Positions 51,844 to 61,299 are shown, counted from the stretch's first letter. The stretch: DNA of 64,000 bases from UBA668 sp040081465 (GCA_040081465.1 JBEBGL010000008.1:1-64000); one strand, 5' to 3'. Made by a program: numbers and translations. Notes: a model not told the origin generated them from the letters alone.

Positions 51844-54800
51844 TCAGCGGAAGTCGCGGCTGGGGTGATGGGCTGCGATAGGTAGTGGAGTGAGTTGCTC
51901 GGCGCTGATGTTGATGACGCCTTCGCTACGTTCCAATCGGCCGCGAATCAGCAGCGCTGGCGCACCCCTTGCCACTTTGCGATGGCGCGCCCAGCAACCC
52001 TTCGACACGACGATGTTGATCAACCCGGTTTCGTCTTCCAGGTTCATGAATGTCACACCTTGTGCCGTCATCGGCCGTTGGCGATGGGTGACGATGCCTG
52101 CGACCAGCACCTTGCTGCGCGGTTCGCAATCCCACAACCCAGCCGCAGTGACGACACCTTGTTGCGCAAGGGCTTCGCGCAGGAACTGGGTTGGGTGACC
52201 GTTGGGCGCAACCCCGGTCGCCCACAAGTCGGCGACCGCGACTTCCATCGGTTCCATACCTGGCAGGTTCGGTGCCCGCTCGCCGACCACTATCCCTTCC
52301 AGTCGCCCCGGCCGCGATTGCACCGCTGCGCCAACGGCCCACAGTGCTTCGCGTCTTTCAAGCCCAAGGCTTTGCTCGAACAATCCGGCAGTCGCCATGG
52401 CCTCTAATTGCGCCAAGTTCAACTCGGGCACGCGCCGCACCAGATCTTCCAACGACGAGTACGGCCGACCGGTCTCAATCTCCACGGCGAGATCGCTGCC
52501 AAGACCGCGCACTGAGCCGATGCCAAGACGCACCGCGACACCACCGACGCTGTCGCGGCAGGGTTCGAGTATCGCCAACGCTTTCGATGCGTTGAGATCG
52601 GGCGAATGCACGACCACGCCATGACGACGCGCGTCTTGGCACAGCGAGTGCGGACTCCAGAAACCCATCGGCTGCGCGTTCAGTAACGCGGCACAGAACG
52701 CGGCAGGTTCGTGAAACTTGATCCACGACGATGCGTACACGAGATACGAGAAGCTGACGCTGTGCGATTCGGGAAACCCATAGTTCGCGAACGCGGCCAT
52801 CTTCATAAAGATCTCTTCCGCGATCTCGCCGGTGATGCCGCGTTCGGCCATGCCTTCGAACAGGCGCGCCTTCAACTTCTCCATGCGCGCACGACTGCGT
52901 TTGGAACCCATCGCTTGGCGCAACTGGTCGGCTTCGCTTGGCGAGAAGCCGGCGACATCAATCGCCATCTGCATCAACTGTTCTTGGAACAGCGGTACAC
53001 CAAGCGTCTTGCCCAACGAGTTCTCCAATAGCGGATGCAGATACGTGATCGGCTCGAGTCCGTTGCGGCGGCGAATGTACGGATGCACCGAACCGCCTTG
53101 GATCGGGCCGGGACGAATCAGCGCGACCTCCACCACAAGGTCGTAGAACCGACGCGGCTTCAACCGCGGCAGCGTCGCCATCTGCGCACGCGACTCGATC
53201 TGGAACACACCAACCGTGTCGGCGCGACAGAGCATCGCGTACACATCGTCTTCTTGCGGAATGGTCGCGAGATCGACGTCGTAGCCGCGGTGCTCGCGGA
53301 TGAGGTCGACGGCGTAGTGCAACGCGCTGAGCATGCCCAGCCCAAGCAGATCGAACTTCACCAACCCGGCAGCTGCGCAGTCGTCTTTGTCCCACTGCAA
53401 CACGCTGCGGTCTTGCATTCGCCCCCACTCGACCGGGCACACCTCGATCACCGGTCGATCGCAGATCACCATGCCGCCGGAGTGAATTCCGAGATGGCGC
53501 GGCGAATCTTCGATCTCGGCCGCAAGTTCCAACACCACCGACGGAATCTGGTGATCGCGCTGGCCAGCGGTGGTGCTGACCGTTCCCCACGCATCCATCT
53601 GCTTGCTCCACGCATCCTGCTGACCAGGCGCGTAACCAAGCGCCTTGGCCATATCGCGCACCGACGACCGAGCGCGGTAGGTGATGACGTTGGCGACCTG
53701 CGCCGTGTGGTGCCGGCCATAGCGCTGGTACACGTACTGAATGACCTCTTCGCGACGATCGGATTCGATATCGATATCGATGTCGGGTGGCCCATCACGC
53801 TCGGGCGAGAGGAAGCGCTCGAACAGCAACCCCAGGCTGACGGCATCGGCCTTGGTGACACCGAGTGCGTAACAGACCGCACTGTTGGCAGCACTCCCCC
53901 GGCCCTGGCAATAGATGTCGGCGCGATTGCAGAACTCGACGAGATCCCAAACGACCAGGAAGTAACCAGCGAAGCCGAGCCCTTCGATCACGTCGAGTTC
54001 GTGATCGATTGTGCGCCAGGCGCGTGCACGCAGCGAGAGGTCTTCGTGTTGTGCTGGCCGTTCGCCATAGCGCCGTCGCCCACCTTCGTGCGCTAGCTGA
54101 CGCAGGTAGGCCATCTCGGTGAGTTGCACGCCATTCGCATCGCGCGGGCACGGGAAAGGCGGCAGGTTTGGCGCCACTAGAGACAGGTCGAACGCGGCGG
54201 CGCGTCCGATCTCGGCAGCGAGTTCGACCACACCCGGATAGCGCACGAAGCGGCGCGCCTGTTCGGCACCGCTGCGTAGATGAGCGCTTGCCGACGCCGG
54301 CAACCACGGATCAAGATCGTCGAGGCTGCTGCGCGCTCGTACAGCGGCCACTGCTGTTGCCAGCCGACGTTGCGCGGGGGTTGCGTAGTGCACGTTGTTG
54401 GTCGCGACGCAGCCGATGTCGTTGCGCGCGGCCAACTCGGCGAGCGCGTCGTTGCGCACTGAATCGAGTGGGTTGCCGTGATCCCACAGCTCGACCAACA
54501 CGCGATCGCGACCGAAAGCCGTGACCATTCGTTGCAACTCACGCGCCGCAGCGCGCGGACCTTCGTTCACCAATGCCGCCGGCACAGCACCCTTGCGACA
54601 ACCGGTGAGCACCCATGCGTGACCGGCGACCGCGTCGGCAATATCGTCGAACGCGAACTGCGGCGCACCCTTCTCGCCGGCGAGATGACCAAGGCTGAGC
54701 GCGCGGGCAAGCCGCGCATAACCAGTCGGTCCGTCGGCCAACACCAGCAAGTGCTCACCGTGCGGATCGGGGGCATGGCTATCCGGAACTTTCCCCGTAT

Positions 54801-55242
54801 CGACTTGATGCTGCGTGTCGATTTCGCCGCGCGCGACTCGACCGCGTGCAGTGAGCGAGATCTCGGCGCCGAACACAGTGGGCAGGCCAACCGTGCGTGC
54901 CGCTTCTGCGAAGCGCACGATGCCGTAGAAGCCATCGTGATCAGTGAGCGCGAGCGCTTCTAGCCCGAGACGTGCTGCCTCTTCGGCTAGTTGCTCGGGA
55001 TGCGACGCGCCGTCGAGGAACGAGAAGTTGCTGTGGCAATGCAGTTCGGCGTATGGAACACGCGTGCCAGTAGCTCGCGGCGACTCTGGCGGTTGATAGG
55101 GCTGGCGCTTACGACCCCAAGCTGGCCCATCGCCGCCCGAGTTCCACGACGGACTTCCGGGTGCTCGCCCGTCCTTGCCGCGCTGATCCGACAGCAGCCG
55201 TTCCAGTTCGCTCCAAGGCATGTTCGGGTTGTTGAAGCCCAT
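51844..55242 (-). CDS. dnaE2: Error-prone DNA polymerase III alpha subunit (DnaE2)
   Basis: 1132 aa. N-terminal PHP domain (ELHCHSNFSFLDGASHPEQL, TDHDGFYG), then the C-family polymerase core with the catalytic PDIDIDIES, VITYRARSSVRDMAKALG, GFPESHSVSFSYLVYASSWI and a C-terminal OB domain (VLVAGIVTHRQRPMTA). The short form without the full replicative tail, together with imuA and imuB in the same window, is the DnaE2 mutasome type, which synthesises across lesions. A LexA box lies 18 bp upstream of the ATG. Start ATG 55242. Confidence 0.95.
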   Translation of the reverse strand: MGFNNPNMPWSELERLLSDQRGKDGRAPGSPSWNSGGDGPAWGRKRQPYQPPESPRATGTRVPYAELHCHSNFSFLDGASHPEQLAEEAARLGLEALALTDHDGFYGIVRFAEAARTVGLPTVFGAEISLTARGRVARGEIDTQHQVDTGKVPDSHAPDPHGEHLLVLADGPTGYARLARALSLGHLAGEKGAPQFAFDDIADAVAGHAWVLTGCRKGAVPAALVNEGPRAAARELQRMVTAFGRDRVLVELWDHGNPLDSVRNDALAELAARNDIGCVATNNVHYATPAQRRLATAVAAVRARSSLDDLDPWLPASASAHLRSGAEQARRFVRYPGVVELAAEIGRAAAFDLSLVAPNLPPFPCPRDANGVQLTEMAYLRQLAHEGGRRRYGERPAQHEDLSLRARAWRTIDHELDVIEGLGFAGYFLVVWDLVEFCNRADIYCQGRGSAANSAVCYALGVTKADAVSLGLLFERFLSPERDGPPDIDIDIESDRREEVIQYVYQRYGRHHTAQVANVITYRARSSVRDMAKALGYAPGQQDAWSKQMDAWGTVSTTAGQRDHQIPSVVLELAAEIEDSPRHLGIHSGGMVICDRPVIEVCPVEWGRMQDRSVLQWDKDDCAAAGLVKFDLLGLGMLSALHYAVDLIREHRGYDVDLATIPQEDDVYAMLCRADTVGVFQIESRAQMATLPRLKPRRFYDLVVEVALIRPGPIQGGSVHPYIRRRNGLEPITYLHPLLENSLGKTLGVPLFQEQLMQMAIDVAGFSPSEADQLRQAMGSKRSRARMEKLKARLFEGMAERGITGEIAEEIFMKMAAFANYGFPESHSVSFSYLVYASSWIKFHEPAAFCAALLNAQPMGFWSPHSLCQDARRHGVVVHSPDLNASKALAILEPCRDSVGGVAVRLGIGSVRGLGSDLAVEIETGRPYSSLEDLVRRVPELNLAQLEAMATAGLFEQSLGLERREALWAVGAAVQSRPGRLEGIVVGERAPNLPGMEPMEVAVADLWATGVAPNGHPTQFLREALAQQGVVTAAGLWDCEPRSKVLVAGIVTHRQRPMTAQGVTFMNLEDETGLINIVVSKGCWARHRKVARGAPALLIRGRLERSEGVINISAEQLTPLPIAAHHPSRDFR

Positions 55243-55259
55243 AGGGGTTCGTGACTTTA

Positions 55260-55275
55260 TCGAACACCTGTTCGC
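55260..55275. promoter_or_regulatory. LexA (SOS) box upstream of dnaE2
   Basis: TCGAACACCTGTTCGC matches the actinobacterial/Bacillus SOS box TCGAAC-N4-GTTCGA at 11 of 12 fixed positions. It is 18 bp upstream of the dnaE2 ATG (minus strand) and 50 bp upstream of the divergent MmcQ-like gene. Confidence 0.8.
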
Positions 55276-55324
55276 TTACGCAAGGCTGGCAAAACCATCC
55301 GGGACGGTAGGTTTCGCTCCCGAC

Positions 55325-55735
55325 ATGGCCAAACGCCCGACCGTTCCGTCCGCGATCATGCGCGAACTCCGGGCGATCACTCGCGATCTGCCGGAGGTAG
55401 CCGAGGAGCCGGCGTGGGTGGGGACTCGCTGGGTGATCCGCAAGAAGAACTTCGCTCACGTGCTCAACATCGCTGACGGCTGGCCACCCGCCTACGCAAA
55501 GGCTGCGGGCACCGATGGGCCAGCGATTGTGTTGACCTTCCGATCATCGGGCGCCGAATTGAATGCGCTCGCCAACGCGGGCCATCCCTTCTTTCGGCCG
55601 GTGTGGTTCGACGACATCATCGGTGTTGTGATCGATACTGAGACGGATTGGAGCGAGATCCGCGAACTTGTGATCGAGAGCTACTGCGCACTCGCTCCGA
55701 AGAAATTGGTTGCGTTGGTCGCTCGGCCAGCATGA
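55325..55735 (+). CDS. MmcQ/YjbR-family protein
   Basis: 136 aa. VAEEPAWVGTRWVIRKKNFAHV is followed by VLTFRSS and HPFFRPVWFDDIIGVV, plus a C-terminal helix ending LVIESYCALAPKKLV, matching the MmcQ/YjbR (DUF419) double-psi-like fold. It is a cytoplasmic protein of unknown, possibly DNA-binding, role. ATG 55325 chosen. Its promoter region shares the LexA box with dnaE2. Confidence 0.87.
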   Translation: MAKRPTVPSAIMRELRAITRDLPEVAEEPAWVGTRWVIRKKNFAHVLNIADGWPPAYAKAAGTDGPAIVLTFRSSGAELNALANAGHPFFRPVWFDDIIGVVIDTETDWSEIRELVIESYCALAPKKLVALVARPA

Positions 55736-55752
55736 CTGGCCGAGCGCCGACC

Positions 55753-56334
55753 TCACGCTTCGGCGAGGAGTTGGTACAGCTTCTTGCGAGCGTCGTTCAA
55801 GATGGTCACGGTCGCATCGATCTGCGCTTGGTTGTCGCTCATACCGATTTGCTTCGCGGCCATCATCAGTTGCCCGACTGACTTGCGTAGGTCGTCGTGG
55901 CTGCCGGCTGACTCCGCGTCCATCCACGGCGGTGTGCCATCGGCCGCGGCCATCTTGGATTGCAGCTCGGCTTTGCCGGCATCGGTGATTGCGTAGACGC
56001 GTTTGGTGTCTTGCTGGCTCGCCGAAACGAACCCGGCGTCCTCGAGCAACTGCAGTGTTGGGTAGACCGAACCAGGGCTCGGCTTCCACCGGCCACCCGT
56101 CCGATCGGACAAGCGCTGGATGAGTTCGTACCCGTGCGCCGGGCCGTCACTGAGGCCCGCTAGTAGCGCGACACGGATGTCGCCTCGTCGGGTGCGTCGA
56201 CCGCGCCCACCGTGATGTGGTCCGCCGCGGCCGAAGCCGAACTCGCCGCGGTCCCTGTCCTTGCGGTCTCGGCCAGGTCCCTCGCGTCGGGGACGGTCCT
56301 CGTGGCGGGACCGGTCATGGAATCTTTCTCGCAT
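55753..56334 (-). CDS. PadR-family transcriptional regulator with Arg/Gly-rich N-terminus
   Basis: 193 aa. Residues 1 to about 50 are Arg/Gly/His-rich and look disordered, followed by the PadR winged helix (ALLAGLSDGPAHGYELIQRL, PSPGSVYPTLQLLEDAGFV, and the wing KRVYAITDAGKAEL), then a C-terminal dimer helix. PadR proteins are ligand-sensing repressors. An AGGAGG Shine-Dalgarno supports ATG 56334. Overlapping palindromes 38-52 bp upstream look like its own operator. Confidence 0.9.
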   Translation of the reverse strand: MRERFHDRSRHEDRPRREGPGRDRKDRDRGEFGFGRGGPHHGGRGRRTRRGDIRVALLAGLSDGPAHGYELIQRLSDRTGGRWKPSPGSVYPTLQLLEDAGFVSASQQDTKRVYAITDAGKAELQSKMAAADGTPPWMDAESAGSHDDLRKSVGQLMMAAKQIGMSDNQAQIDATVTILNDARKKLYQLLAEA

Positions 56335-56371
56335 AATGCCTCCTGATTGGCTGATCTATTGCGTGCGATCA

Positions 56372-56386
56372 CGATATATCGCGATA
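56372..56386. promoter_or_regulatory. Overlapping palindromes, candidate PadR operator
   Basis: CGATATATCG (56372-56381) and TATCGCGATA (56377-56386) are perfect 10-bp palindromes sharing five bases, located upstream of the PadR gene and just after the SDR stop. PadR autoregulation through such an AT-flanked palindrome is plausible. Confidence 0.55.
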
Positions 56387-56417
56387 GACCACATCGCAAC
56401 CCACCAAACAGGGTTTT

Positions 56418-57260
56418 CTACCCGCCGAGCCCAACGAGGTCTGCGCTTACCTGCCAGAGGCGCTGCGCCACGGCGGCGTCGTGGCTGCGGGGAGACGACC
56501 GCTTGGCCCGGCTGTTCGCGAAGTACTGACCAGTCACGCCAGCGAGGCTCGGATCGGTTGCGACGTAGATCGACGTGGCCGCGCCGCGAGCCGGCGACTT
56601 CATGAACAGCCGGCCGATCGGAAGGGCTACGCGCTGCAACCGACTTGGGTCGTCGTTGCCAAACGAGGTGCGTACGACTCCAGGATGAAGCGCATTTGCT
56701 GTTACCGCGGTTCCCTGAAGCCTGCGCGCCAACTCGTAGGTGAACAGCACGTTGGCGAGCTTGGATTGGCTGTAGGCACGTGCGCCGGAATACGCCCGCT
56801 CGGCTTGGAGGTCATCGAAGTCGATCTGCCCGATGGTGTGCACATTCGACGCGACGTTGACGACTCGCGCGGCTGGCCGTTGTTTCAGTCGGCCGAGTAA
56901 CAGGTCCGTCAGCAAGAACGAAGCAAGGTGGTTGAGGGCGAAAGTGTGCTCGAGCCCATCAGCGGTGAGGTGTCGCGTGTTCCAATAGCCGCCGACGTTG
57001 TTGATCAACACGTCGAGACGCGGAAGCCGTTGCAGCACATCTTCTGCCAACTTGCGGACCTCCGCCTGCGAAGACATGTCGGCGACGAAAAACTCAACAC
57101 GTCGGCCACCCACCGCACTGATCTCGCGAGCCGCATCCTCGGTTCGCTGCCGATCGCGTCCAGTAATCGCGACTTGCCATCCGATCGCGGCGAGTCCGAC
57201 GGCGGTCGCCCTACCAATGCCACTGGTGGCACCCGTGACGAGTACCGCAGCATCCGTCAT
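56418..57260 (-). CDS. Short-chain dehydrogenase/reductase
   Basis: 280 aa, retinol-dehydrogenase-like. VTGATSGIGRATAVGL at residue 8 (NAD(P) binding), LINNVGG, VASNVHTIG (catalytic Ser) and YSQSKLANVLF (Tyr-x3-Lys). It oxidises or reduces an unidentified alcohol or ketone. ATG 57260 overlaps the stop of the unknown gene (TGATG), so an operon NUDIX-GNAT, unknown, SDR is likely. Confidence 0.92.
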   Translation of the reverse strand: MTDAAVLVTGATSGIGRATAVGLAAIGWQVAITGRDRQRTEDAAREISAVGGRRVEFFVADMSSQAEVRKLAEDVLQRLPRLDVLINNVGGYWNTRHLTADGLEHTFALNHLASFLLTDLLLGRLKQRPAARVVNVASNVHTIGQIDFDDLQAERAYSGARAYSQSKLANVLFTYELARRLQGTAVTANALHPGVVRTSFGNDDPSRLQRVALPIGRLFMKSPARGAATSIYVATDPSLAGVTGQYFANSRAKRSSPRSHDAAVAQRLWQVSADLVGLGG

Positions 57261-57751
57261 CAGCCGACTGACCCGGAAAACTGATCCTTCATGTAGGCGG
57301 CGACCGCCGCCTCGTCTCGGGTCGACCGCAGGAAACGCACCCACGCTTGCTGTTCGTGCCATACGGCGCCTAGCTCCCACACGCAGAACGTGGGCACATG
57401 GCGACCTTCGCGGGGCCACACGCTGAAGTCGGTGGCATCCGCTGTCGGCTTGGCGTACACCGACTCCCATAGCTCGTTCGAGCCACGCCACGTCGAGACC
57501 AGCAGGAAGTAAAACGACTCGCCGCACCGGTGCAGGATCGCGAAGCCGGTGTCGCCCTCGAAGGTCAGGCGATCGGCCTCGCCCTCGGCAGTCAGATATC
57601 TGCGTGCCATCGCCTCGATCTCGGCAGGAACCGATTGATCGGCTGGCGCGACGTCGTACCACTTAAGTCGCGCACCCTTCACCTGCAGCGCCAGCCCCGG
57701 CTGGATCAACTTCGGGCCTTGGCGGTATTCGGGATCGACGTGTGCGCTCAT
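57260..57751 (-). CDS. Hypothetical protein
   Basis: 163 aa, cytoplasmic and moderately aromatic. Segments include VKGARLKWYDVAP, DRLTFEGDTGFAILHRCG, FYFLLVSTWRGSNELWES, VWELGAVWHEQQAWVRFL. No known domain is recognised. ATG 57751 overlaps the preceding gene stop (ATGA), and its own stop overlaps the SDR start, so the three genes are translationally coupled. Confidence 0.72.
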   Translation of the reverse strand: MSAHVDPEYRQGPKLIQPGLALQVKGARLKWYDVAPADQSVPAEIEAMARRYLTAEGEADRLTFEGDTGFAILHRCGESFYFLLVSTWRGSNELWESVYAKPTADATDFSVWPREGRHVPTFCVWELGAVWHEQQAWVRFLRSTRDEAAVAAYMKDQFSGSVG

Positions 57752-58731
57752 GGCGACCAGTGATAGCGCACGTCGGGGGCGCGTTCCTCGTTGCCCGCGC
57801 CATCAGTGAGCTGCTCGGCGACGAACCCGTGCCGCTCGTAGAACCGCCGGGCCGGCTCGTTGACTTGGAACGTCCACAACTGCAAGCCAGCGGGGATCCG
57901 CTGCTTGGCGAGTTCCACGAACCGATCGCCGAGGCCGCGGCCCATCCACGCCGGGTCGACGTACAGCTGTTCAATCCATCCTTCTGCGAGCACCATCAAG
58001 CCGACGACCGTTCCGTCGACTTCCGCGACCCACATGTCGGTACGCCCAATCACGTCGTCGGCCATCCACCGCCGAACCTCGCGCGGAGGGTGCACCACCG
58101 GCACCGTCGGCAAGGCGAACTCGCGCGAGCGCAGATACACCTGCGCGCACCCACCGGCATCGGTGTTGCGCACGGCACGCACCTTCGGTTCGCCAGGTTG
58201 CAGCGCGCGTAGCACGCCTTCCAACCCGGCCTCGGCGAGGTCGATGGCCTGGTGCCAGGCGAACCACTGAACGTCTTGGCTCTCGTCGGCAGCCGGCGTG
58301 GGCTTTACGTGCGGCGACTCGACCAGGTAGCGCAGATCGAGATGGGTATGCCCCTTCGGACCGGGGTGCACGTCGACGTGAAGGAGTGCCGGGCCGCCCT
58401 GCAGCTCGGCGTCCACGAGATTCGCGGGCAGTCCCGTCTCTTCGACAGCCTCACGGAGCGAGGCATTCCACGGAAGTTCGTCGGCGTCGATGTGGCCTCC
58501 GGGCTGAAGCCACATCTGCAACCGCTTGTGGCGATGCAGCACCACGCGGCGGCGGTCGTCGGTCACCACAATCGCCGAAGCCGTTACGTGGACCTTGGAA
58601 GCGTGCTCGTCGAATGGCCTCTTGAGCCCGTCGAAAAGCTCGACGAACCTCGCAATCGACCCACGTTCCCGAGCATCAACTGGCCGCCGCCCCACGACGG
58701 CGGATCGGATATCAGCAGCTAGGTCGAGCAC
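57748..58731 (-). CDS. NUDIX hydrolase - GNAT acetyltransferase fusion
   Basis: About 327 aa. Residues about 40-190 hold a NUDIX domain with VLHRHKRLQMWLQPGGHIDA and the signature GHIDADELPWNASLREAVEE (G-x5-E-x7-R-E-U-x-E-E fits). From about residue 195 a GNAT domain follows: IEQLYVDPAWMGRGLGDRFV with the acetyl-CoA loop and FYERHGF. It is probably a housecleaning pyrophosphatase linked to an N-acetyltransferase. GTG 58731 was chosen; TTG 58848 would add an unconserved 39 residues. Its stop overlaps the next gene start. Confidence 0.85.
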   Translation of the reverse strand: MLDLAADIRSAVVGRRPVDARERGSIARFVELFDGLKRPFDEHASKVHVTASAIVVTDDRRRVVLHRHKRLQMWLQPGGHIDADELPWNASLREAVEETGLPANLVDAELQGGPALLHVDVHPGPKGHTHLDLRYLVESPHVKPTPAADESQDVQWFAWHQAIDLAEAGLEGVLRALQPGEPKVRAVRNTDAGGCAQVYLRSREFALPTVPVVHPPREVRRWMADDVIGRTDMWVAEVDGTVVGLMVLAEGWIEQLYVDPAWMGRGLGDRFVELAKQRIPAGLQLWTFQVNEPARRFYERHGFVAEQLTDGAGNEERAPDVRYHWSP

Positions 58732-58891
58732 CCGACCACCGTACGCGTTGACGGCCACTTTGGTGTCGCCGACGACACCCAAAACCCGCTTTAGTACGGC
58801 CGCCAGCGCGCCGATAGTCAATCTGAACGGTGTTTGAGGCAGTGGCAACAGGTCACTGGCCGGGCACGACTTAGGCGGAAGAACTCACACT

Positions 58892-59707
58892 ATGGAACCC
58901 GACGCACAGCTAGCACCACGAGTGCTCCTTGCCGTTGGCGACCCGCTTTTGCGGCGTGTTGCTTCGGCAGCTCTGCGATCGCGCGGTTACTCCGTGAGCG
59001 CAACCACCGAGGAGGACGCGGCCCTTACGTTGGCCCGTTCGTTCTCGCCCGACGTTGTACTGGTCGACCTTGATCTGCCAAGCCCAGAAGGCGGCAACCT
59101 CTTCGACACCCTGCGTGCTCTCACGGATGCGTACATCGTCGGCATTGCTCCCCCTGATGCCGACCATGCCCGTATCCGTGCTCTTCGTGCCGGCGCCGAC
59201 GACGTGGTCTCAACGATGTTGAACCCCGACGAATTGGCTGCTCGCTGTCAGGCGCTGTTGCGTCGGCCGCGCCAGCTGCATTCGCGTTGGGATCCAATGC
59301 AGGCGTCACTGATCACCCTCGGCGCTCTCACTGTCGATGTCGGTCGCAAGGAAATTCGAATCAACAATGTCGACGTCGCGGTGACTCGCATCGAGTTCGC
59401 TCTGTTCGAGCAACTGTGTCGCCGTCCGGCAGAGGTGTGCTCACGCACCGAGCTGTTGGAAGAAGTGTGGGGCCCGAACTGGGTAGGCGACACACATGTC
59501 GTCGACGTGCACCTCAGCAACCTGCGTCGCAAGCTGCAACAGCGGGCACCAGAGCTGCGCTTCATCCACACCGTGCGCGGTGTCGGATTCCGTCTCAGCA
59601 ACGATCTGCTGCGTGCGGTTGAAGAACGCATGATCGACATCGATCACGCTGCACACGATCATTCCAACAACGGCACCGACACCGATCGCGAACTGATCTC
59701 CGCTTAG
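58892..59707 (+). CDS. OmpR-type response regulator with degenerate receiver
   Basis: 271 aa. The receiver (residues 10 to about 120) keeps the phospho-acceptor Asp59 (VVLVDLDLPS) but has only one N-terminal acidic residue (AVGDP) and lacks the conserved Lys, Thr108 at its position in GADDVVSTML. The C-terminal OmpR winged helix is intact (EFALFEQLCRRPAEV, VDVHLSNLRRKL, VRGVGFRL). Without the Lys it may work unphosphorylated or with altered switching. No histidine kinase gene is adjacent. ATG 58892 start. Confidence 0.9.
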   Translation: MEPDAQLAPRVLLAVGDPLLRRVASAALRSRGYSVSATTEEDAALTLARSFSPDVVLVDLDLPSPEGGNLFDTLRALTDAYIVGIAPPDADHARIRALRAGADDVVSTMLNPDELAARCQALLRRPRQLHSRWDPMQASLITLGALTVDVGRKEIRINNVDVAVTRIEFALFEQLCRRPAEVCSRTELLEEVWGPNWVGDTHVVDVHLSNLRRKLQQRAPELRFIHTVRGVGFRLSNDLLRAVEERMIDIDHAAHDHSNNGTDTDRELISA

Positions 59708-59730
59708 GTCGTTGAAGGTCTAGGCGTTGG

Positions 59731-61299
59731 TCATGCGTATTCGGCGGTGAGCCACCACTGGCCACGCTCGACTGCGAGTAGCAACAACCTTCCAGAACTA
59801 GTCAGCACTTGGAAGCGCGCCATTCGGCGAGAACGTGTGAGATCCCACCACCGTTCCTCAACTGGCCACGGACCTGCCCACGCCTGTACCTCTTCACCGT
59901 GCACGGCGACCGGAGGTGCGCTGACGAATCCCCTGCCAGTAACGCGTACGGCGCGACCGGTGGCATCGGTGACGGTGATTGCTTGTGGCGTGGCATGCAC
60001 GATTGCTGGGGAAGGCGACGGCAACCGACCGGGCCATGGCGCGCTTTGTGGCGTCAAGCGCTCGGTTGGCTCGAGTAGGTCGGTTGTCACTGCTGACACC
60101 CACTCGAACGTTTCGTGCGAGTGTCGGCCGCCTTGCACCGATGGCACGAGCACCTGCTGTTCGCCAGCAACCGCAACCATGCGCGCCACCGCGCGCACGG
60201 CCCATTCGTCGGCCTGAGTACGACCGCCCCACAAGCCCAGCTGCACGCCATCGTCGCTGCGCACCTCCACCGGGTCGAGACGCAGCAGCGTGACGCCAGC
60301 AGTAAGCGTTTCGTGCTGAGCCCACGCTTCTAGTTGCCAACGCACGCGCTCGACCATCGCTGCCGCGCTCAACCCACTGCTGCGGTACCAGACACGCTCG
60401 CTCTTCTCGCCATGTTCGGTCTCGGCAGCGACCACCAAGCGAGTGCACACACGACCATCGGCAGCCAGTTGCCCGACCAATTCCTCGGCTAACTGACGGG
60501 CAACGAACACCAGCACATCCGAGTGATGCACCGGTTGTTCGAAGATGCGCTGCACTGCAAGGCCGGCAGGAGGATCGTGCGTGCCAGGCAGCCGATCATC
60601 GCCACCGCTGGCGATGCCATGGGCGAACGTGCCAAGCGGCCCAAACCGAGCAGCGACATCGAGCAACGGAAGCGCGGCAAGCTCGCCCAGATGATGCACA
60701 CCTAATCGACCAAGCAACTGCACGAACTCGGTCGGCACGCTGGCGACAACGGTCAACAAGCGAACCGGCAGAGGCGCGAGAAACGCAGCGGAGGCTTGTT
60801 GACCAGCGTCGATCACCACCGGCTCGCCACTGCGCGCCGAACGGCGAGCAGCAACCCCAGCAGCAAAGCGACCATCGGCAACGCCCAGCCCGAATGAGGC
60901 GCCAGTCGCTTCGTTGGCAAGGCGCGTCACGGTGGCCGCCATCGCCACATCGCCACCGAAGTAGCGCGATGGGCCACGCGCCATGAACGTGAGCGTGCCC
61001 GGCTCGGTGACCTCGATACGCGGCACGATCTCGGCGACGGCCTGCACCACGCGCTCGAACGCGCGGGCATCGCGCGCCGGATCGTGCTGCTCGATGCGCA
61101 CGAGCGGGCAACGCGCTTGTGCCTCGCGACGACGCTGCCCAACAGCTACGCCATCGGCACCAGCAGCGAGCGAATGAGCGACCACTCGGTTGGCGTGCAA
61201 CACCATCACTGGTTCGTTACGCGCAGCACCGGCGACAACCACCGACCAATGCGGGCACCACAACACCGCGACACGCGGTATCGCTACCCGGTCGGACAT
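59731..61299 (-). CDS. imuB: ImuB-like Y-family polymerase paralogue (mutasome hub)
   Basis: 522 aa. VAVLWCPHWSVVVAG is the Y-family palm start but the polymerase catalytic acidic residues are absent (RYFGG.., EQHDPARDAR), as in ImuB. A C-terminal helix-hairpin region, a beta-clamp-like QLGLWGG motif and a tail with WWDLTRSRRMARFQVL (the ImuB C-terminal region) are present. It recruits DnaE2 and the clamp at lesions and does not polymerise. ATG 61299 is chosen. Its start overlaps imuA by 16 bp. Confidence 0.93.
   Translation of the reverse strand: MSDRVAIPRVAVLWCPHWSVVVAGAARNEPVMVLHANRVVAHSLAAGADGVAVGQRRREAQARCPLVRIEQHDPARDARAFERVVQAVAEIVPRIEVTEPGTLTFMARGPSRYFGGDVAMAATVTRLANEATGASFGLGVADGRFAAGVAARRSARSGEPVVIDAGQQASAAFLAPLPVRLLTVVASVPTEFVQLLGRLGVHHLGELAALPLLDVAARFGPLGTFAHGIASGGDDRLPGTHDPPAGLAVQRIFEQPVHHSDVLVFVARQLAEELVGQLAADGRVCTRLVVAAETEHGEKSERVWYRSSGLSAAAMVERVRWQLEAWAQHETLTAGVTLLRLDPVEVRSDDGVQLGLWGGRTQADEWAVRAVARMVAVAGEQQVLVPSVQGGRHSHETFEWVSAVTTDLLEPTERLTPQSAPWPGRLPSPSPAIVHATPQAITVTDATGRAVRVTGRGFVSAPPVAVHGEEVQAWAGPWPVEERWWDLTRSRRMARFQVLTSSGRLLLLAVERGQWWLTAEYA

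Noticed and set aside
53035..54096. A 353-codon plus-strand frame opposite dnaE2
   Set aside because: Antisense shadow; the minus-strand frame carries all polymerase motifs.
59731..61299. ImuB as an active Y-family polymerase
   Set aside because: Catalytic acidic residues of the palm are absent; the clamp motif and C-terminal region fit the inactive ImuB type.
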